The notes below the pieces were generated by a model. The model did no database searches. It was not told the DNA's origin and saw nothing but the letters and a program-made list of their open reading frames with translations. A stretch of 64,000 nt of DNA from Marinobacterium ramblicola (GTDB lineage Bacteria; Pseudomonadota; Gammaproteobacteria; Pseudomonadales; Balneatricaceae): NCBI RefSeq assembly GCF_019084545.1, contig NZ_JAHREP010000026.1, positions 1 through 64,000 on the forward strand, in the 5' to 3' direction. The position numbers were made by a program, and so were the translations under genes. Shown in pieces: positions 44,494-52,976 of this stretch; the first letter of the stretch is position 1, and the number at the start of each line of letters is the position of its first letter.

Positions 44494-45549
44494 TTACTTT
44501 AAAACAGGGGTGTAACGAGCAGCTCTAATAGTGCCCAACCAGCCGCCAATTGCACCGATACTGCTACCCAGCGCGATATCGATAAAGCGTGAGTAGATTA
44601 ATGCGTTTGTCGAGAGGGGGGGGCTGGTGATATCCGCAAACAGAAGCGTCAAAGGAGTGATAAATACCACCCCCAAAGCGTAATTGCGATAGATCAGTGT
44701 CTCGATCGCCAGTGTCAGCAGCAAAATCGCAGTGGCAATCTGCCAATCGAGTAGCTGGAGTGAAAATAGCCCCCAGGCAATGCCGAGCCCCAGCACAGTG
44801 CCAATAATACGCTGTACCTTGCGTGTCCACACCAGAATGGACTTGCCCCCTTGCAGCACTGCTGCACAGGAAATTGGCGCCCAATAGGGGTTGTCCAGCT
44901 CCAGTAGCAGCGCCAGAGCGTAAGCACAGGCGATGATTACCCCGTCAAACAGTGCAAAAGGCACATGATTTAGGGTGGTGCCGATGGCGGCTGGCACTCT
45001 CCCTTCGTCGTTGTTAGCTGTGGTCAGCAGGCTGTAGAGCACAGCCAGCGCGCACGATGAAAGACTGCCCAGTGCTATCAGGCCTGTTCGCTCGGGGATT
45101 GACGCGGGGTCGTAAGGCATAACCGTGGCGACGGAGGCGAGCATGATAAAGAAAAAATTTCCTGGGGGGGCGATGGCCAAGCCGGTGCAGGCGATTGAGC
45201 CAAGGCTGGCCAGTAGCCCTATCGCGATAACCGAAACGGTGGACGAAATCGCCGCAAGTGATCCCGCCGCAAAACTGATTGCAAAGATGAACGAGCAGGA
45301 GAGCATGACAAAGATACGGTCACGCAGTCGCTGATCCGGCAGATAAAGAATAACGAGTGCTCCCATGCATGCCAGGAGGCCGTCGGTAAACCGCCCGCTC
45401 AGGATACCGGTAAAGGCCGGGAGGCTGCAGGCAATGGCTGAGAGGATGCCGCGGTGCAGAGGGCGAGTGCTGGGCAATAGCTGTCCGATCTGTTTGATGC
45501 TCAGCCATAATGTGTTGTGTCGCGTTGGGCTCGGATAGTCGTGAGTCAT
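44494..45549 (-). CDS. FUSC/aromatic-acid-exporter-like membrane protein
   Basis: 351 residues with about ten hydrophobic helices in two groups separated by a short loop, resembling FUSC-type exporters such as AaeB but shorter and without the large cytosolic domains. The second half contains PYWAPISCAAVLQGGKSILVW, close to the conserved FUSC region. It probably exports toxic aromatic acids from the inner membrane. Upstream lies site C; downstream is the IclR gene. The ribosome-binding site is weak. Confidence 0.75.
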   Translation of the reverse strand: MTHDYPSPTRHNTLWLSIKQIGQLLPSTRPLHRGILSAIACSLPAFTGILSGRFTDGLLACMGALVILYLPDQRLRDRIFVMLSCSFIFAISFAAGSLAAISSTVSVIAIGLLASLGSIACTGLAIAPPGNFFFIMLASVATVMPYDPASIPERTGLIALGSLSSCALAVLYSLLTTANNDEGRVPAAIGTTLNHVPFALFDGVIIACAYALALLLELDNPYWAPISCAAVLQGGKSILVWTRKVQRIIGTVLGLGIAWGLFSLQLLDWQIATAILLLTLAIETLIYRNYALGVVFITPLTLLFADITSPPLSTNALIYSRFIDIALGSSIGAIGGWLGTIRAARYTPVLK

Positions 45550-45583
45550 GCTGGCTGCTGAACATTTCTAATTCTATGTGAAA

Positions 45584-45598
45584 TCTCATTTTATGATA
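45584..45598. promoter_or_regulatory. IclR-type palindrome, site C
   Basis: TCTCATTTTATGATA; read on the minus strand this includes CATAAAATGAGATT, identical over 14 bases to site A. It lies 34 bases upstream of the leftward FUSC start, much as site A lies 30 bases upstream of its gene. Confidence 0.6.
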
Positions 45599-45986
45599 AA
45601 TATTCGTATTGGTGTGTGATTTTGGTGTTTTTTGTGCACAGCTTTTGTGTTTGTGGCCTGAGAATCTCGCTCTCATGGAGCATATTTCTCTCCTTCCGCG
45701 GGTGTTCCTCTCTTCTTGATCTGCATTGAATCTCTCGGGGTGAGAACAGTTCGTTTTCAAGCCTGCCTCTCCCGTTGCCTGGCGTTTGATTTTTATTTCC
45801 TTATAAAACAATTGGTTATGTTATTTATTCCGGCCGGGTAAGCAACTCCAGCCTGCTTTTCATCATCGAATCCGTGCACAGGGGCCGGTGGCTGGCCGTG
45901 CTCTATCGTTGTGCACAATGTGATTCTATTGAATTTGAGAAAAATAGATAAATTAACTGTTGATTTATTGTATATTGTGGATGTAG

Positions 45987-46001
45987 TCTCAAATGATGAG
46001 A
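45987..46001. promoter_or_regulatory. IclR-type palindrome, site D
   Basis: TCTCAAATGATGAGA with perfect TCTCA/TGAGA arms, 17 bases upstream of the USP ATG. The spacer differs from sites A to C (five central bases outside perfect arms). Confidence 0.45.
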
Positions 46002-46018
46002 ATGAAATTGGTTTTCCT

Positions 46019-46516
46019 ATGAAGAAGATTGAACGGATCCTGTACGCGTCCGACCTGGGCGGCAATAGTCGACCAGCGTTTCGGGCGGCGATACATCAGG
46101 CGGCGGTGAATGATGCCCAGATCATATATCTCCATGTACTGGAGCCTATTGGCGGGGCGGCGGAAGAGTTGATCAATGCTTATCTGCCGGAGTCACTCAG
46201 TCAGGCTCGGCTAGATAAGACGATCGCGGAATTGAAGAAGCGCATATGCCAGCGCTTATCGGATTTTCATGAAGAGGAGTTGGCCGAGCACTGGGCCGAT
46301 GAGGTCAAGGAACCGATCGTGGAAGTGATTCAGGGGAAGGCTGACAAGTGCATTTTGAAAGCGGCGCATCGTTTCGATGCTGATCTGATTGTGATGGGGG
46401 ATCGCAGCAGCTCGTCATTGGCGCGTGTGTTCCTGGGCTCCACCGCCCAGAAAGTGATCCATCACAGTGACATACCGGTTTTGATCGTTCCACTGAAAGC
46501 AGATTCAGGCAACTGA
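46019..46516 (+). CDS. Universal stress protein (UspA family)
   Basis: 165 residues. It starts MKKIERILYASDLGGNSRPA and ends with the ATP-binding loop MGDRSSSSLARVFLGSTAQKVIHHSDIPVLIVP, whose G-2x-G-9x-G(S/T) elements are recognisable. Such proteins often accompany TRAP or TTT transporters. The start is inferred from the family; the ribosome-binding site is weak. It lies 28 bases before tctC, so it is probably co-transcribed with the transporter. Confidence 0.85.
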   Translation: MKKIERILYASDLGGNSRPAFRAAIHQAAVNDAQIIYLHVLEPIGGAAEELINAYLPESLSQARLDKTIAELKKRICQRLSDFHEEELAEHWADEVKEPIVEVIQGKADKCILKAAHRFDADLIVMGDRSSSSLARVFLGSTAQKVIHHSDIPVLIVPLKADSGN

Positions 46517-46544
46517 CTGAGTCGATACCAATAAGAGGTGAATA

Positions 46545-47489
46545 ATGAAAAAGCTAAAAAAACTGATTATAGGGTGCGCTGTCGTGTGTGCCGCGGTTGG
46601 GGCGCCTGTTGCTATGGCCTCGGATTACCCGAGCCGACCGGTGAAATTCATCGTGCCCTGGCCGCCGGGTGATCTTGAGGATGTGCTGACACGAATCATC
46701 GCCGAGGAGATGACCAGCGAGACCGGTAAGCCGGCAACTGTTGTGAACAAGCCCGGCGGCGGCGCGGTTATCGGAACGGCCGAAGTTGCGCGTGCCAAGC
46801 CCGATGGCTTGACGATCGGTTCGTTTGTGAACGATCTGCTGACGTTCAAGATCCTATCTGACAGCGTACCCTGGGATAGCTCCACTTTCGAACCTATCGG
46901 TATCTTCCTAGATTACCCCTTTGTACTGGCGACACGCGGTGACGCACCGTACAGCAGCATGAAGGAGCTGGCGGATTACTCTCAGGATCATAAGGTGTCT
47001 CTGGGACATTTCGGTTATCAGGCGGGGCCTACCGCAATGACCTTCAAGGCGGCCAAGCAACTGGGGATCAAGTTCTCTTCCGATGCTCCATTTGACGTAA
47101 CTGACTGCTCTACGCTCGCCAATGGTGATGTTGACGTCATCAATACCACGACACAGCTGATACTGGCGTGCCTGAAGTCGGGCGATGCCAAGATTCTGAC
47201 CTCTTTCACCTCCGAACGCCTCAGTCTGTCTCCGGATGTGCCGACGCTGAATGAAATCGCCGGCATTCCTCTGACGACCTGGAACGGGCTGTTCGTGCCC
47301 AAGGGTACACCTGAAGAGGTCAAGGCACGTATTGCCGAGATTGCACAGAAGGCCCTCGATTCCGACCGTGTCCGCGAGATCAGCAAGACAACCGGTGCCA
47401 TCGTGTATTGGCAGGGCGAAGAGGAGTCCCGCAAGCGCATCGCCGACGAGATGGAGCAGAGTAAGGATCTGTTGATCTACATGCGATAA
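46545..47489 (+). CDS. tctC: Tripartite tricarboxylate transporter substrate-binding protein
   Basis: 314 residues with a signal peptide ending ...PVAMA (about 25), then SDYPSRPVKFIVPWPPGDLEDVLTRI, the first ligand loop of the TctC/BugD family. The usual GGxxD of that loop is GDLED here, so the ligand contacts may differ. It contains GGAVIGTAEVARAKPDG and FVPKGTPEEVKARIAE. It captures an organic acid in the periplasm for TctAB. RBS GAGGTG. Confidence 0.9.
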   Translation: MKKLKKLIIGCAVVCAAVGAPVAMASDYPSRPVKFIVPWPPGDLEDVLTRIIAEEMTSETGKPATVVNKPGGGAVIGTAEVARAKPDGLTIGSFVNDLLTFKILSDSVPWDSSTFEPIGIFLDYPFVLATRGDAPYSSMKELADYSQDHKVSLGHFGYQAGPTAMTFKAAKQLGIKFSSDAPFDVTDCSTLANGDVDVINTTTQLILACLKSGDAKILTSFTSERLSLSPDVPTLNEIAGIPLTTWNGLFVPKGTPEEVKARIAEIAQKALDSDRVREISKTTGAIVYWQGEEESRKRIADEMEQSKDLLIYMR

Positions 47490-47548
47490 ATCAAGGGTAA
47501 AGTATGCCTGCGCGGTCGAAGCGCCGCGCGGGCGTTTGGATGTGAAGT

Positions 47549-48130
47549 ATGTCAATTGAAGAGTCTGAACTCGCCCGAAGCAGTTGCAGCGATGAATCAG
47601 ATGATCTGCTGCGCGGCGATAAACGATACCCGTTCTATACGGTCCTGTTCTTCGTCTGTCTGGTTATGTTGTTGCTGATGCCTGAACAGGTCGAGGTGAT
47701 GAGTGACGAAGGCTGGTATCTTCAGCCTGCGCTCGGGCCGCTGATCGGCTTGGTTACAATGCTGCTGTTCTCCTTCGTTCAGATATGTGGCGCTCTGTTG
47801 AGACTGGTCAGAATATCACCAAGTGTCTGGCTGGAATATATCTACGAGGTGGTGTCGGAGAGTCGTGTCGCCATCATTACCAGCATCCTGTTCTACGTAT
47901 TTCTGCAATCTATCGACAAGATCGGTTTCTTTCTGTCGACATTTTTGCTGATTACGACGCTGATTTTTCTCACACGGTTGCTCAATCGATTTTGGTTGTT
48001 GATGGCGTTTATGGCCACGGTGTTGATCATGTTGATCTTCAGGGTGGCCATAGGGCTGTGGATGGATGACGTTTGGCTGTACGAGCTGCTTCCGAATGCA
48101 GTGGCTGATTTTTGCAATATGTACCTATAG
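47549..48130 (+). CDS. tctB: Tripartite tricarboxylate transporter small membrane subunit
   Basis: 193 residues with about four hydrophobic helices after a charged N-terminus. The sequence is poorly conserved, as usual for TctB, so the call rests mainly on size, topology and position between tctC and tctA. It is slightly longer than typical because of the 30-residue polar N-terminus. Confidence 0.82.
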   Translation: MSIEESELARSSCSDESDDLLRGDKRYPFYTVLFFVCLVMLLLMPEQVEVMSDEGWYLQPALGPLIGLVTMLLFSFVQICGALLRLVRISPSVWLEYIYEVVSESRVAIITSILFYVFLQSIDKIGFFLSTFLLITTLIFLTRLLNRFWLLMAFMATVLIMLIFRVAIGLWMDDVWLYELLPNAVADFCNMYL

Positions 48131-48142
48131 GCGGTTAGCAAT

Positions 48143-49621
48143 ATGGAAAACATCCTGCTTGGTCTTAACGAGGTCGCGACGTTCAACGTCCTGGCGGCGA
48201 TCGTTATCGGTGCGCTTATAGGGGTGACCATCGGATCGATCCCCGGTCTGGAACCTGCCGGAGTCATGGCGATACTGCTGCCTTTGAGCTTTACCATGGC
48301 GCCGTTAGCCGGGGTGATGTTACTTGTCGGTGTTTACGGAGGTGCTTGGTATGGGGGGGCAATACCCTCGATACTCATGAATACACCTGGTACGCCAGTG
48401 GCTGTGTTGACGACATACGACGGGTATCCTATGGCTCAGAGGGGGGAGGGCAAGAGAGCCCTTTCTATCGCCTATACCTCATCCTTTGTTGGAGGCATGA
48501 TCAGTGTCACGTCGCTGGTGCTGTTGGCGCCGGTGCTGGCCAAAATCGCGCAGAAGTTCGGCTCGCCGGAGTTCGCGATGCTGGCGCTGCTGGGGATGAT
48601 CTTTGTCGTGCTGGCGCATCGCAAGCACGTGGCGGCCGCCATCGTCATGCTCGGTTTCGGCATTCTGCTCGGGTCGATCGGTCTGGATCGCTCCTTCAAT
48701 ACCCAAGTCTATACCTTCGGTCAGCCCTGGCTGTTGGGGGGGATACCTCTGGTTCCGGCCGTGATCGGACTTTTTGCCATGTCGCAGGCGTTTGTTCTGC
48801 TCTCGAACAAGGGGCGTGACAGCTTCCGCACCAAGCTGGACGAGGGGGGGTATTTCTCCGGCGTCATCGAACTCTGCCGTCACAAGATGGTGGTGGCACG
48901 GTCTGCATTTCTGGGTGTAATCATGGGGTTGCTGCCCGGTGTAGGCGAGTTCGGTTCCCAGTTCTTCTCCTATACGTTGGCGCAGAAGTTCTCCAAGGAT
49001 CCAGACAGTTTCGGCAAGGGCAACCCGGCAGGGGTGATCGCTTCGGAAACCTCCAATAATGCGGTTACCGCGTCGGTCATGGTGCCGTTGCTGGCGTTCG
49101 GGATTCCGACTGATGCATTGATGGCGATGCTGCTGGCGGTCTTCATGGTGCATAACTATGTACCTGGGCCTACGCTGTTTGCTGAGCGTCCGGAGTTCAT
49201 ATCGGGGCTCTATATCTCGCTGTTCGTCATGAATATCGTGGCCTTTTTCTATCTGACTTTCGCTACACGCTGGATGGTGAATCTGACTCGGATCAGCGGC
49301 CGGTTTATCGGCGCAGTAATTCTGGTGCTGGGGTTTGTCGGCAGCTATAGCCAGAGCTACCGCGTATCCGATGCCCTGATTGCACTGTTTTTTGCGGGCA
49401 TAGGCTATGTCTTGAGGAAAAATGACATCCCGGCCATTCCGATCGTGCTGGGCATGGTGCTTGGCCCCGTGTTCCTGACCCGGCTCAAGCAGTCGATGGG
49501 GATATCCAACGGGGATCTGACGCTATTCGTTTCTCGACCGATCAGCCTGGTGCTGCTGTCGATTACGGTACTGTCGATCGTGGTGTATGTGGTAGGCCGT
49601 ATGCGCGCCAGAAACGCCTGA
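48143..49621 (+). CDS. tctA: Tripartite tricarboxylate transporter large membrane subunit
   Basis: 492 residues with about 12 membrane segments. TctA landmarks: GVTIGSIPGLEPAGVMAILLP near the start, YGGAWYGGAIPSILMNTPGTP, GLLPGVGEFGSQFFSY and SETSNNAVTASVMVPLLAFGIP. It completes the Usp-tctCBA operon and ends before a clear terminator. The imported acid is unknown, but control by the same IclR regulator would link it to the 25-40 kb pathway. Confidence 0.93.
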   Translation: MENILLGLNEVATFNVLAAIVIGALIGVTIGSIPGLEPAGVMAILLPLSFTMAPLAGVMLLVGVYGGAWYGGAIPSILMNTPGTPVAVLTTYDGYPMAQRGEGKRALSIAYTSSFVGGMISVTSLVLLAPVLAKIAQKFGSPEFAMLALLGMIFVVLAHRKHVAAAIVMLGFGILLGSIGLDRSFNTQVYTFGQPWLLGGIPLVPAVIGLFAMSQAFVLLSNKGRDSFRTKLDEGGYFSGVIELCRHKMVVARSAFLGVIMGLLPGVGEFGSQFFSYTLAQKFSKDPDSFGKGNPAGVIASETSNNAVTASVMVPLLAFGIPTDALMAMLLAVFMVHNYVPGPTLFAERPEFISGLYISLFVMNIVAFFYLTFATRWMVNLTRISGRFIGAVILVLGFVGSYSQSYRVSDALIALFFAGIGYVLRKNDIPAIPIVLGMVLGPVFLTRLKQSMGISNGDLTLFVSRPISLVLLSITVLSIVVYVVGRMRARNA

Positions 49622-49647
49622 ATACGTTGGCTTGGTGTAATTCTTTG

Positions 49648-49678
49648 GCCCTCTCTGACATTTCAGAGGGGGCTTTTT
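49648..49678 (+). terminator. Rho-independent terminator after tctA
   Basis: GCCCTCTCTGA and TCAGAGGGGGC (49648-49658 with 49663-49673; 10 of 11 paired), followed by TTTTT. Confidence 0.9.
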
Positions 49679-49725
49679 GCGTCTTGCAGGAGGCGAGCCT
49701 GAAAGAAGCGTCCGGATTCGGGAGG

Positions 49726-50205
49726 TCAGTCCCGAATCGACTTCAGGTTGTCGAACAGCTTTTCCAGCAGTGCATTGATGCGGTGAATCTGTGGATTGCT
49801 GAAACCTTTGAAGCTGCGCTTGAAGATACTGCTGACCGAGTCTCTGACCTCGTTCAGGTTGCCATACCCCTTGTCGGTCAGCCTGACCAGTGTGACGCGG
49901 CCATCGCTGGCTGAGGTGGTCAGCTCCACCAGCCCCTGATCCTGCATGCGATAGAGGATCTTGGTGATGGTCGGCAGCTTGGCGACGGCATGTTGGGCGA
50001 TCTCTGAAATGCTCAGTGGCTGATGTTCATTCAGAATCAACAGAATACGCCAGCGCGGCAGATCCATATCGATCTTCTTCAGTATTCTCTCCATCTCCTG
50101 GGTGTATAAGGCGTTTACCTGTGCCACCCAGTAGAACGGAAACTCGCGTCGTCTGAAGTTGTCTCCCAGCGGATCGTACATATCGAATTTGCTGCTTTTG
50201 TTCAT
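49726..50205 (-). CDS. iacR: MarR-family regulator, probable IacR
   Basis: 159 residues of the MarR winged-helix fold: VNALYTQEMERILKKI, LPRWRILLILNEHQPLSISE, the recognition helix in KLPTITKILYRMQDQGLVE and the wing TTSASDGRVTLVRLTDKG. It diverges from iacA, the position IacR holds in iac clusters, where it represses and is relieved by indole-3-acetate. A perfect TTGACCGGTCAA palindrome about 50 bp upstream and a related site before iacA are likely operators. The assignment is by position and family. Confidence 0.82.
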   Translation of the reverse strand: MNKSSKFDMYDPLGDNFRRREFPFYWVAQVNALYTQEMERILKKIDMDLPRWRILLILNEHQPLSISEIAQHAVAKLPTITKILYRMQDQGLVELTTSASDGRVTLVRLTDKGYGNLNEVRDSVSSIFKRSFKGFSNPQIHRINALLEKLFDNLKSIRD

Positions 50206-50247
50206 GCCTGCTTTCTCGTCGTTTTCCGCACGGGGCTCAGTTTAAAA

Positions 50248-50265
50248 TTAGTTGACCGGTCAAGT
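50248..50265. promoter_or_regulatory. IacR operator candidate 1
   Basis: TTAGTTGACCGGTCAAGT, with the perfect palindrome TTGACCGGTCAA at 50252-50263, about 45 bases upstream of the leftward iacR start. It matches operator 2 at 15 of 18 positions. Confidence 0.72.
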
Positions 50266-50638
50266 ATACAGTGTCTTGTGTCTACCGTGCAGAGGCTGTA
50301 TGGATTTTTGCTCAAGCCAGGGGCGCAATGTCCCGTAACGGTGCAGGGGGCTGCACGTTTTTGATGCCAATAAGCATAGCTTGGTGCACTTTTTTGTAGC
50401 CTTTTTTTAACCGTTATTTATGGGAATCGAACATCTCATAAATGGAAATTTATTTTTTGCACCAGCGAAGTAACAGGTTTTTCGCAATGGCGACAAAAAG
50501 GATTTAATTTATTTAACATATTGATAAATAACTATTTATATTTGTAATTCAAGACCTGTTCGCCGACTGTTGCATGCTCGTGAAAATAGCCTGCGTCAAT
50601 TTGCATTGACCTTCGTCATAGGAAATATGTCTCGATAT

Positions 50639-50656
50639 TTAGTTGACGATTCAAGT
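50639..50656. promoter_or_regulatory. IacR operator candidate 2
   Basis: TTAGTTGACGATTCAAGT. Both half-sites of operator 1 are kept and only the 3-bp centre differs. It lies 212 bases upstream of iacA. Confidence 0.72.
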
Positions 50657-50867
50657 GAATGGTGAAATTCTCAAGGTGTCTTCGGACGAACGGTTCGAGC
50701 GGTTACACCCTTGGTGACAACCCGAGATAGGCGAGTTTGATCATGCGTATTTCTACAGAGCTGAGCTGCCGGAAAAGTGTTGAAAAAACTAGCGTCCAAG
50801 ACACAAAACTTCCTCGCCGGAAACAGCTCCGGCATGACAATAAATACGATTAAGGGAGCGGTGTACG

Positions 50868-52019
50868 ATGCCAGCCCATCAGATCGATAAATCCCTTTGG
50901 GGCGGAGAGAAGGTCTTCGATGCCCTGTTGGCCGAGGTGCGTGAGCGCCGCGACGAATTCGAAAAACAGAAGCATATCTCGCAGGATGTTATCGAGTCCT
51001 TCAAGGAGATAGGTGTCTATCGCTCCATGGTGCCCAAGACACTTGGCGGTGATGAACGCTCCCCGAAAGAGTTCCTGCAGATGGTCGAGGCGATCTCGGC
51101 AGCCGACGGTTCTGCCGGCTGGATCGCCAGCTTCGGCATGAACCCCGCCTACCTGGCATCGCTGCCGCCGCAGACCATCGACAAGGTTTGGGCACAGGGC
51201 CCCAACGTGGTGTTTGCCGCCGGTATCTTCCCGATCCAGCCGGCCAAACGTGTCGAGGGTGGTTACATCCTCAACGGACGCTGGAGATTCAGCAGCGGTT
51301 GCATGGGGGCGGATCTTCTCGCGGTCGGCATCCAGCCGGACGGCGGCGAGCAGAAGCTGCCGTTGTTGGCGGTGATGCCGGCAGAGCAGGTCAAGATAGA
51401 GCCGAACTGGGACGTGATCGGCATGGTCGGCACCGGCAGTCACGATCTGGTTGTCGAGGATGTGTTTGTGCCCGACGAGTGGACATTCGTTCGCGGCAGC
51501 GCACCGAACATGGATGCGCCGTTCTTTCGCTATCCCTCGCTTTCCTTTGCTTCCCAGGTGCTGTCGGTTACCACGGCGGGTCTGGCCCGTGAAGCGCTGG
51601 ATGTGATTCAGGGCATGGCCGCCGGTCGCAAGTCGGTGACCGGTGCCCCCAACCTCGGTGAGCGTGAATACGTGCAGATCGAGGTGGGCAAGGCGGAAGC
51701 ACGCTACCGATCCGCGCGTGCGTTCTTCTACGACGCCACCGACGAAGCCTGGAATGCCGTATTGGCCGGTGGCGAGCCGAGCCGCGAGCAGACCAATCTG
51801 CTGCGCCTCTCCACCAGCCACCTGACCCATGAGTGTGCCGCCGTGGTGCGCACCGCATATGAGTTGGCGGGCATGACCAGTGCCTACACCGACCACCCGC
51901 TATGCCGTGTGGCGCGTGATGCCATGCTGGCGACCCAGCATGCCTTCATGGGCGCCGTCACCTTCAAGAATGCCGGCGCCATGTTCTTCGGCCACGACCC
52001 GCTGCCGGGTTACCTCTAA
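50868..52019 (+). CDS. iacA: Indole-3-acetate monooxygenase, oxygenase component
   Basis: 383 residues, acyl-CoA-dehydrogenase-fold flavin monooxygenase of the HpaH-C2/HsaA group. These use reduced flavin from a separate reductase, and IacG at 60552 is the expected partner. Family features: RSMVPKTLGGDERSP, ADGSAGWIASFGM, GGYILNGRWRFSSGC and VIGMVGTGSHDLVVEDVFVP. In studied iac clusters IacA performs the first hydroxylation of indole-3-acetate. The order A-B-I-C-D-E-F here matches the known cluster, which supports the call more than sequence alone. GGGAG precedes ATG. Confidence 0.9.
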   Translation: MPAHQIDKSLWGGEKVFDALLAEVRERRDEFEKQKHISQDVIESFKEIGVYRSMVPKTLGGDERSPKEFLQMVEAISAADGSAGWIASFGMNPAYLASLPPQTIDKVWAQGPNVVFAAGIFPIQPAKRVEGGYILNGRWRFSSGCMGADLLAVGIQPDGGEQKLPLLAVMPAEQVKIEPNWDVIGMVGTGSHDLVVEDVFVPDEWTFVRGSAPNMDAPFFRYPSLSFASQVLSVTTAGLAREALDVIQGMAAGRKSVTGAPNLGEREYVQIEVGKAEARYRSARAFFYDATDEAWNAVLAGGEPSREQTNLLRLSTSHLTHECAAVVRTAYELAGMTSAYTDHPLCRVARDAMLATQHAFMGAVTFKNAGAMFFGHDPLPGYL

Positions 52020-52039
52020 TCGCAACGGAGAGACAGATC

Positions 52040-52402
52040 ATGAGTGACAACAAACCACTGCGCGTCCTGTTCTGCATGGGCATCAACCAGAACTTCATGG
52101 ATGCACCGCGTGACGAGCAACTCGATGTCTGGGCCGCGTTCGGCCAGATGTGGAACGCCATCCACGACATGGAGGGGGTCGAGGTGATCGGCAATATGGA
52201 TGACGACCAGAGCATGGTTGGCCCCTCCAGTGGCTACCCCTGGACCACCTACCTGCTCGCCGATGTGGCGGACTACGGCCGGGTCACCGCCTGCTGCAAC
52301 CTGTTTCGCACCACCGAGGTGGGCTCAGGGCCGTACAAGCTGTGGCGCTATGCCAAGGTCGAGGCCCGCATCGGTCGCGAACTGATCGTGCAGCGCGCCT
52401 GA
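52040..52402 (+). CDS. iacB: IacB, small protein of indole-3-acetate degradation
   Basis: 120 residues (RVLFCMGINQNFMDAPRDEQ at the start, then WAAFGQMWNAIHDM and GYPWTTYLLADVAD). It has no recognisable catalytic motif. The size and position between iacA and iacI match IacB, which is needed in some hosts but whose reaction is unclear. Twenty bases separate it from iacA. It may be a small ferredoxin-like alpha/beta barrel protein assisting IacA or IacE (inference). Confidence 0.8.
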   Translation: MSDNKPLRVLFCMGINQNFMDAPRDEQLDVWAAFGQMWNAIHDMEGVEVIGNMDDDQSMVGPSSGYPWTTYLLADVADYGRVTACCNLFRTTEVGSGPYKLWRYAKVEARIGRELIVQRA

Positions 52403-52412
52403 GGTCCTGTCC

Positions 52413-52964
52413 ATGAGCGAGCTGGAGCAGTTGAAGCAGCGGGTATTCAGGCTTGAGGCAGCCCGCGAGGTCAGTGCCTGTCTGCATCGGTACATGCAGC
52501 TGTGCGACTACCTTGACGAGGGTTTCGACCTTGAGCCGCTCATGGCGCTGTTTACGGAAGATGCGATCTGGGAAGGCAAGGGCAAGCGCTATGCCGCGAC
52601 CTTCGGTCGGCGCGAGGGGCGTGAAGCGGTGCGGGCGATGTTCGAGAAGTACACCCTGCCACCGGCCCATTTTGCCCTCAATGTGCACTTCCTGACCTCC
52701 GAGCGGGTGCAGGTGCAGAGCGATACCGAGGCCGAGGGTAGCTGGGTGCTGCTGCAGACCGCCACCTTTGCCGACGGCCGCTCCCAGCTGAGCAGTGCGC
52801 TGCTGGATGTGCGTTTCAGGTGTGAGCAGGGGCGCTGGAAGATCGCCCATTTCTGCACCACCAGTCGCTTCAACCGCCCTGTGCAGAGCCCCTGGGATAA
52901 CCCGAAGCCGCTACCGGTGCCCGAAGAACAGATGTCCGGCGTCGGCGCCGGAGAGAATGAATAA
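52413..52964 (+). CDS. iacI: IacI, SnoaL/NTF2-like protein
   Basis: 183 residues with the SnoaL-like fold: N-terminal helix LEQLKQRVFRLEAAREVSAC, YMQLCDYLDEGFDLEPLMAL, FTEDAIWEGKG and the C-terminal FRCEQGRWKIAHFCTTSRF. Position between iacB and iacC matches IacI. NTF2-like proteins in such loci act as isomerases, dehydratases or ring-hydroxylating beta-like partners; its function is not settled. It lies 11 bases after iacB. Confidence 0.8.
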   Translation: MSELEQLKQRVFRLEAAREVSACLHRYMQLCDYLDEGFDLEPLMALFTEDAIWEGKGKRYAATFGRREGREAVRAMFEKYTLPPAHFALNVHFLTSERVQVQSDTEAEGSWVLLQTATFADGRSQLSSALLDVRFRCEQGRWKIAHFCTTSRFNRPVQSPWDNPKPLPVPEEQMSGVGAGENE

Positions 52965-52976
52965 GAGAGAACGACG

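Larger units (their letters stand above)
45550..46018. promoter_or_regulatory. Divergent FUSC/USP promoter region
   Basis: 469 bases, AT-rich near each gene. It contains IclR-type sites C (45584-45598) and D (45987-46001). No credible ORF; the frame upstream of the USP start at 45911 has no homology. Confidence 0.6.
50206..50867. promoter_or_regulatory. Divergent iacR-iacA regulatory region
   Basis: 662 bases with no credible ORF. It holds operator 1 (50248-50265), an inverted repeat GTCAAT-N4-ATTGAC (50595-50610), operator 2 (50639-50656), a nested hairpin (50672-50713, with inner CGAAC/GTTCG) and a GCCGGA/TCCGGC hairpin (50816-50833) just before the iacA ribosome-binding site. Confidence 0.7.
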
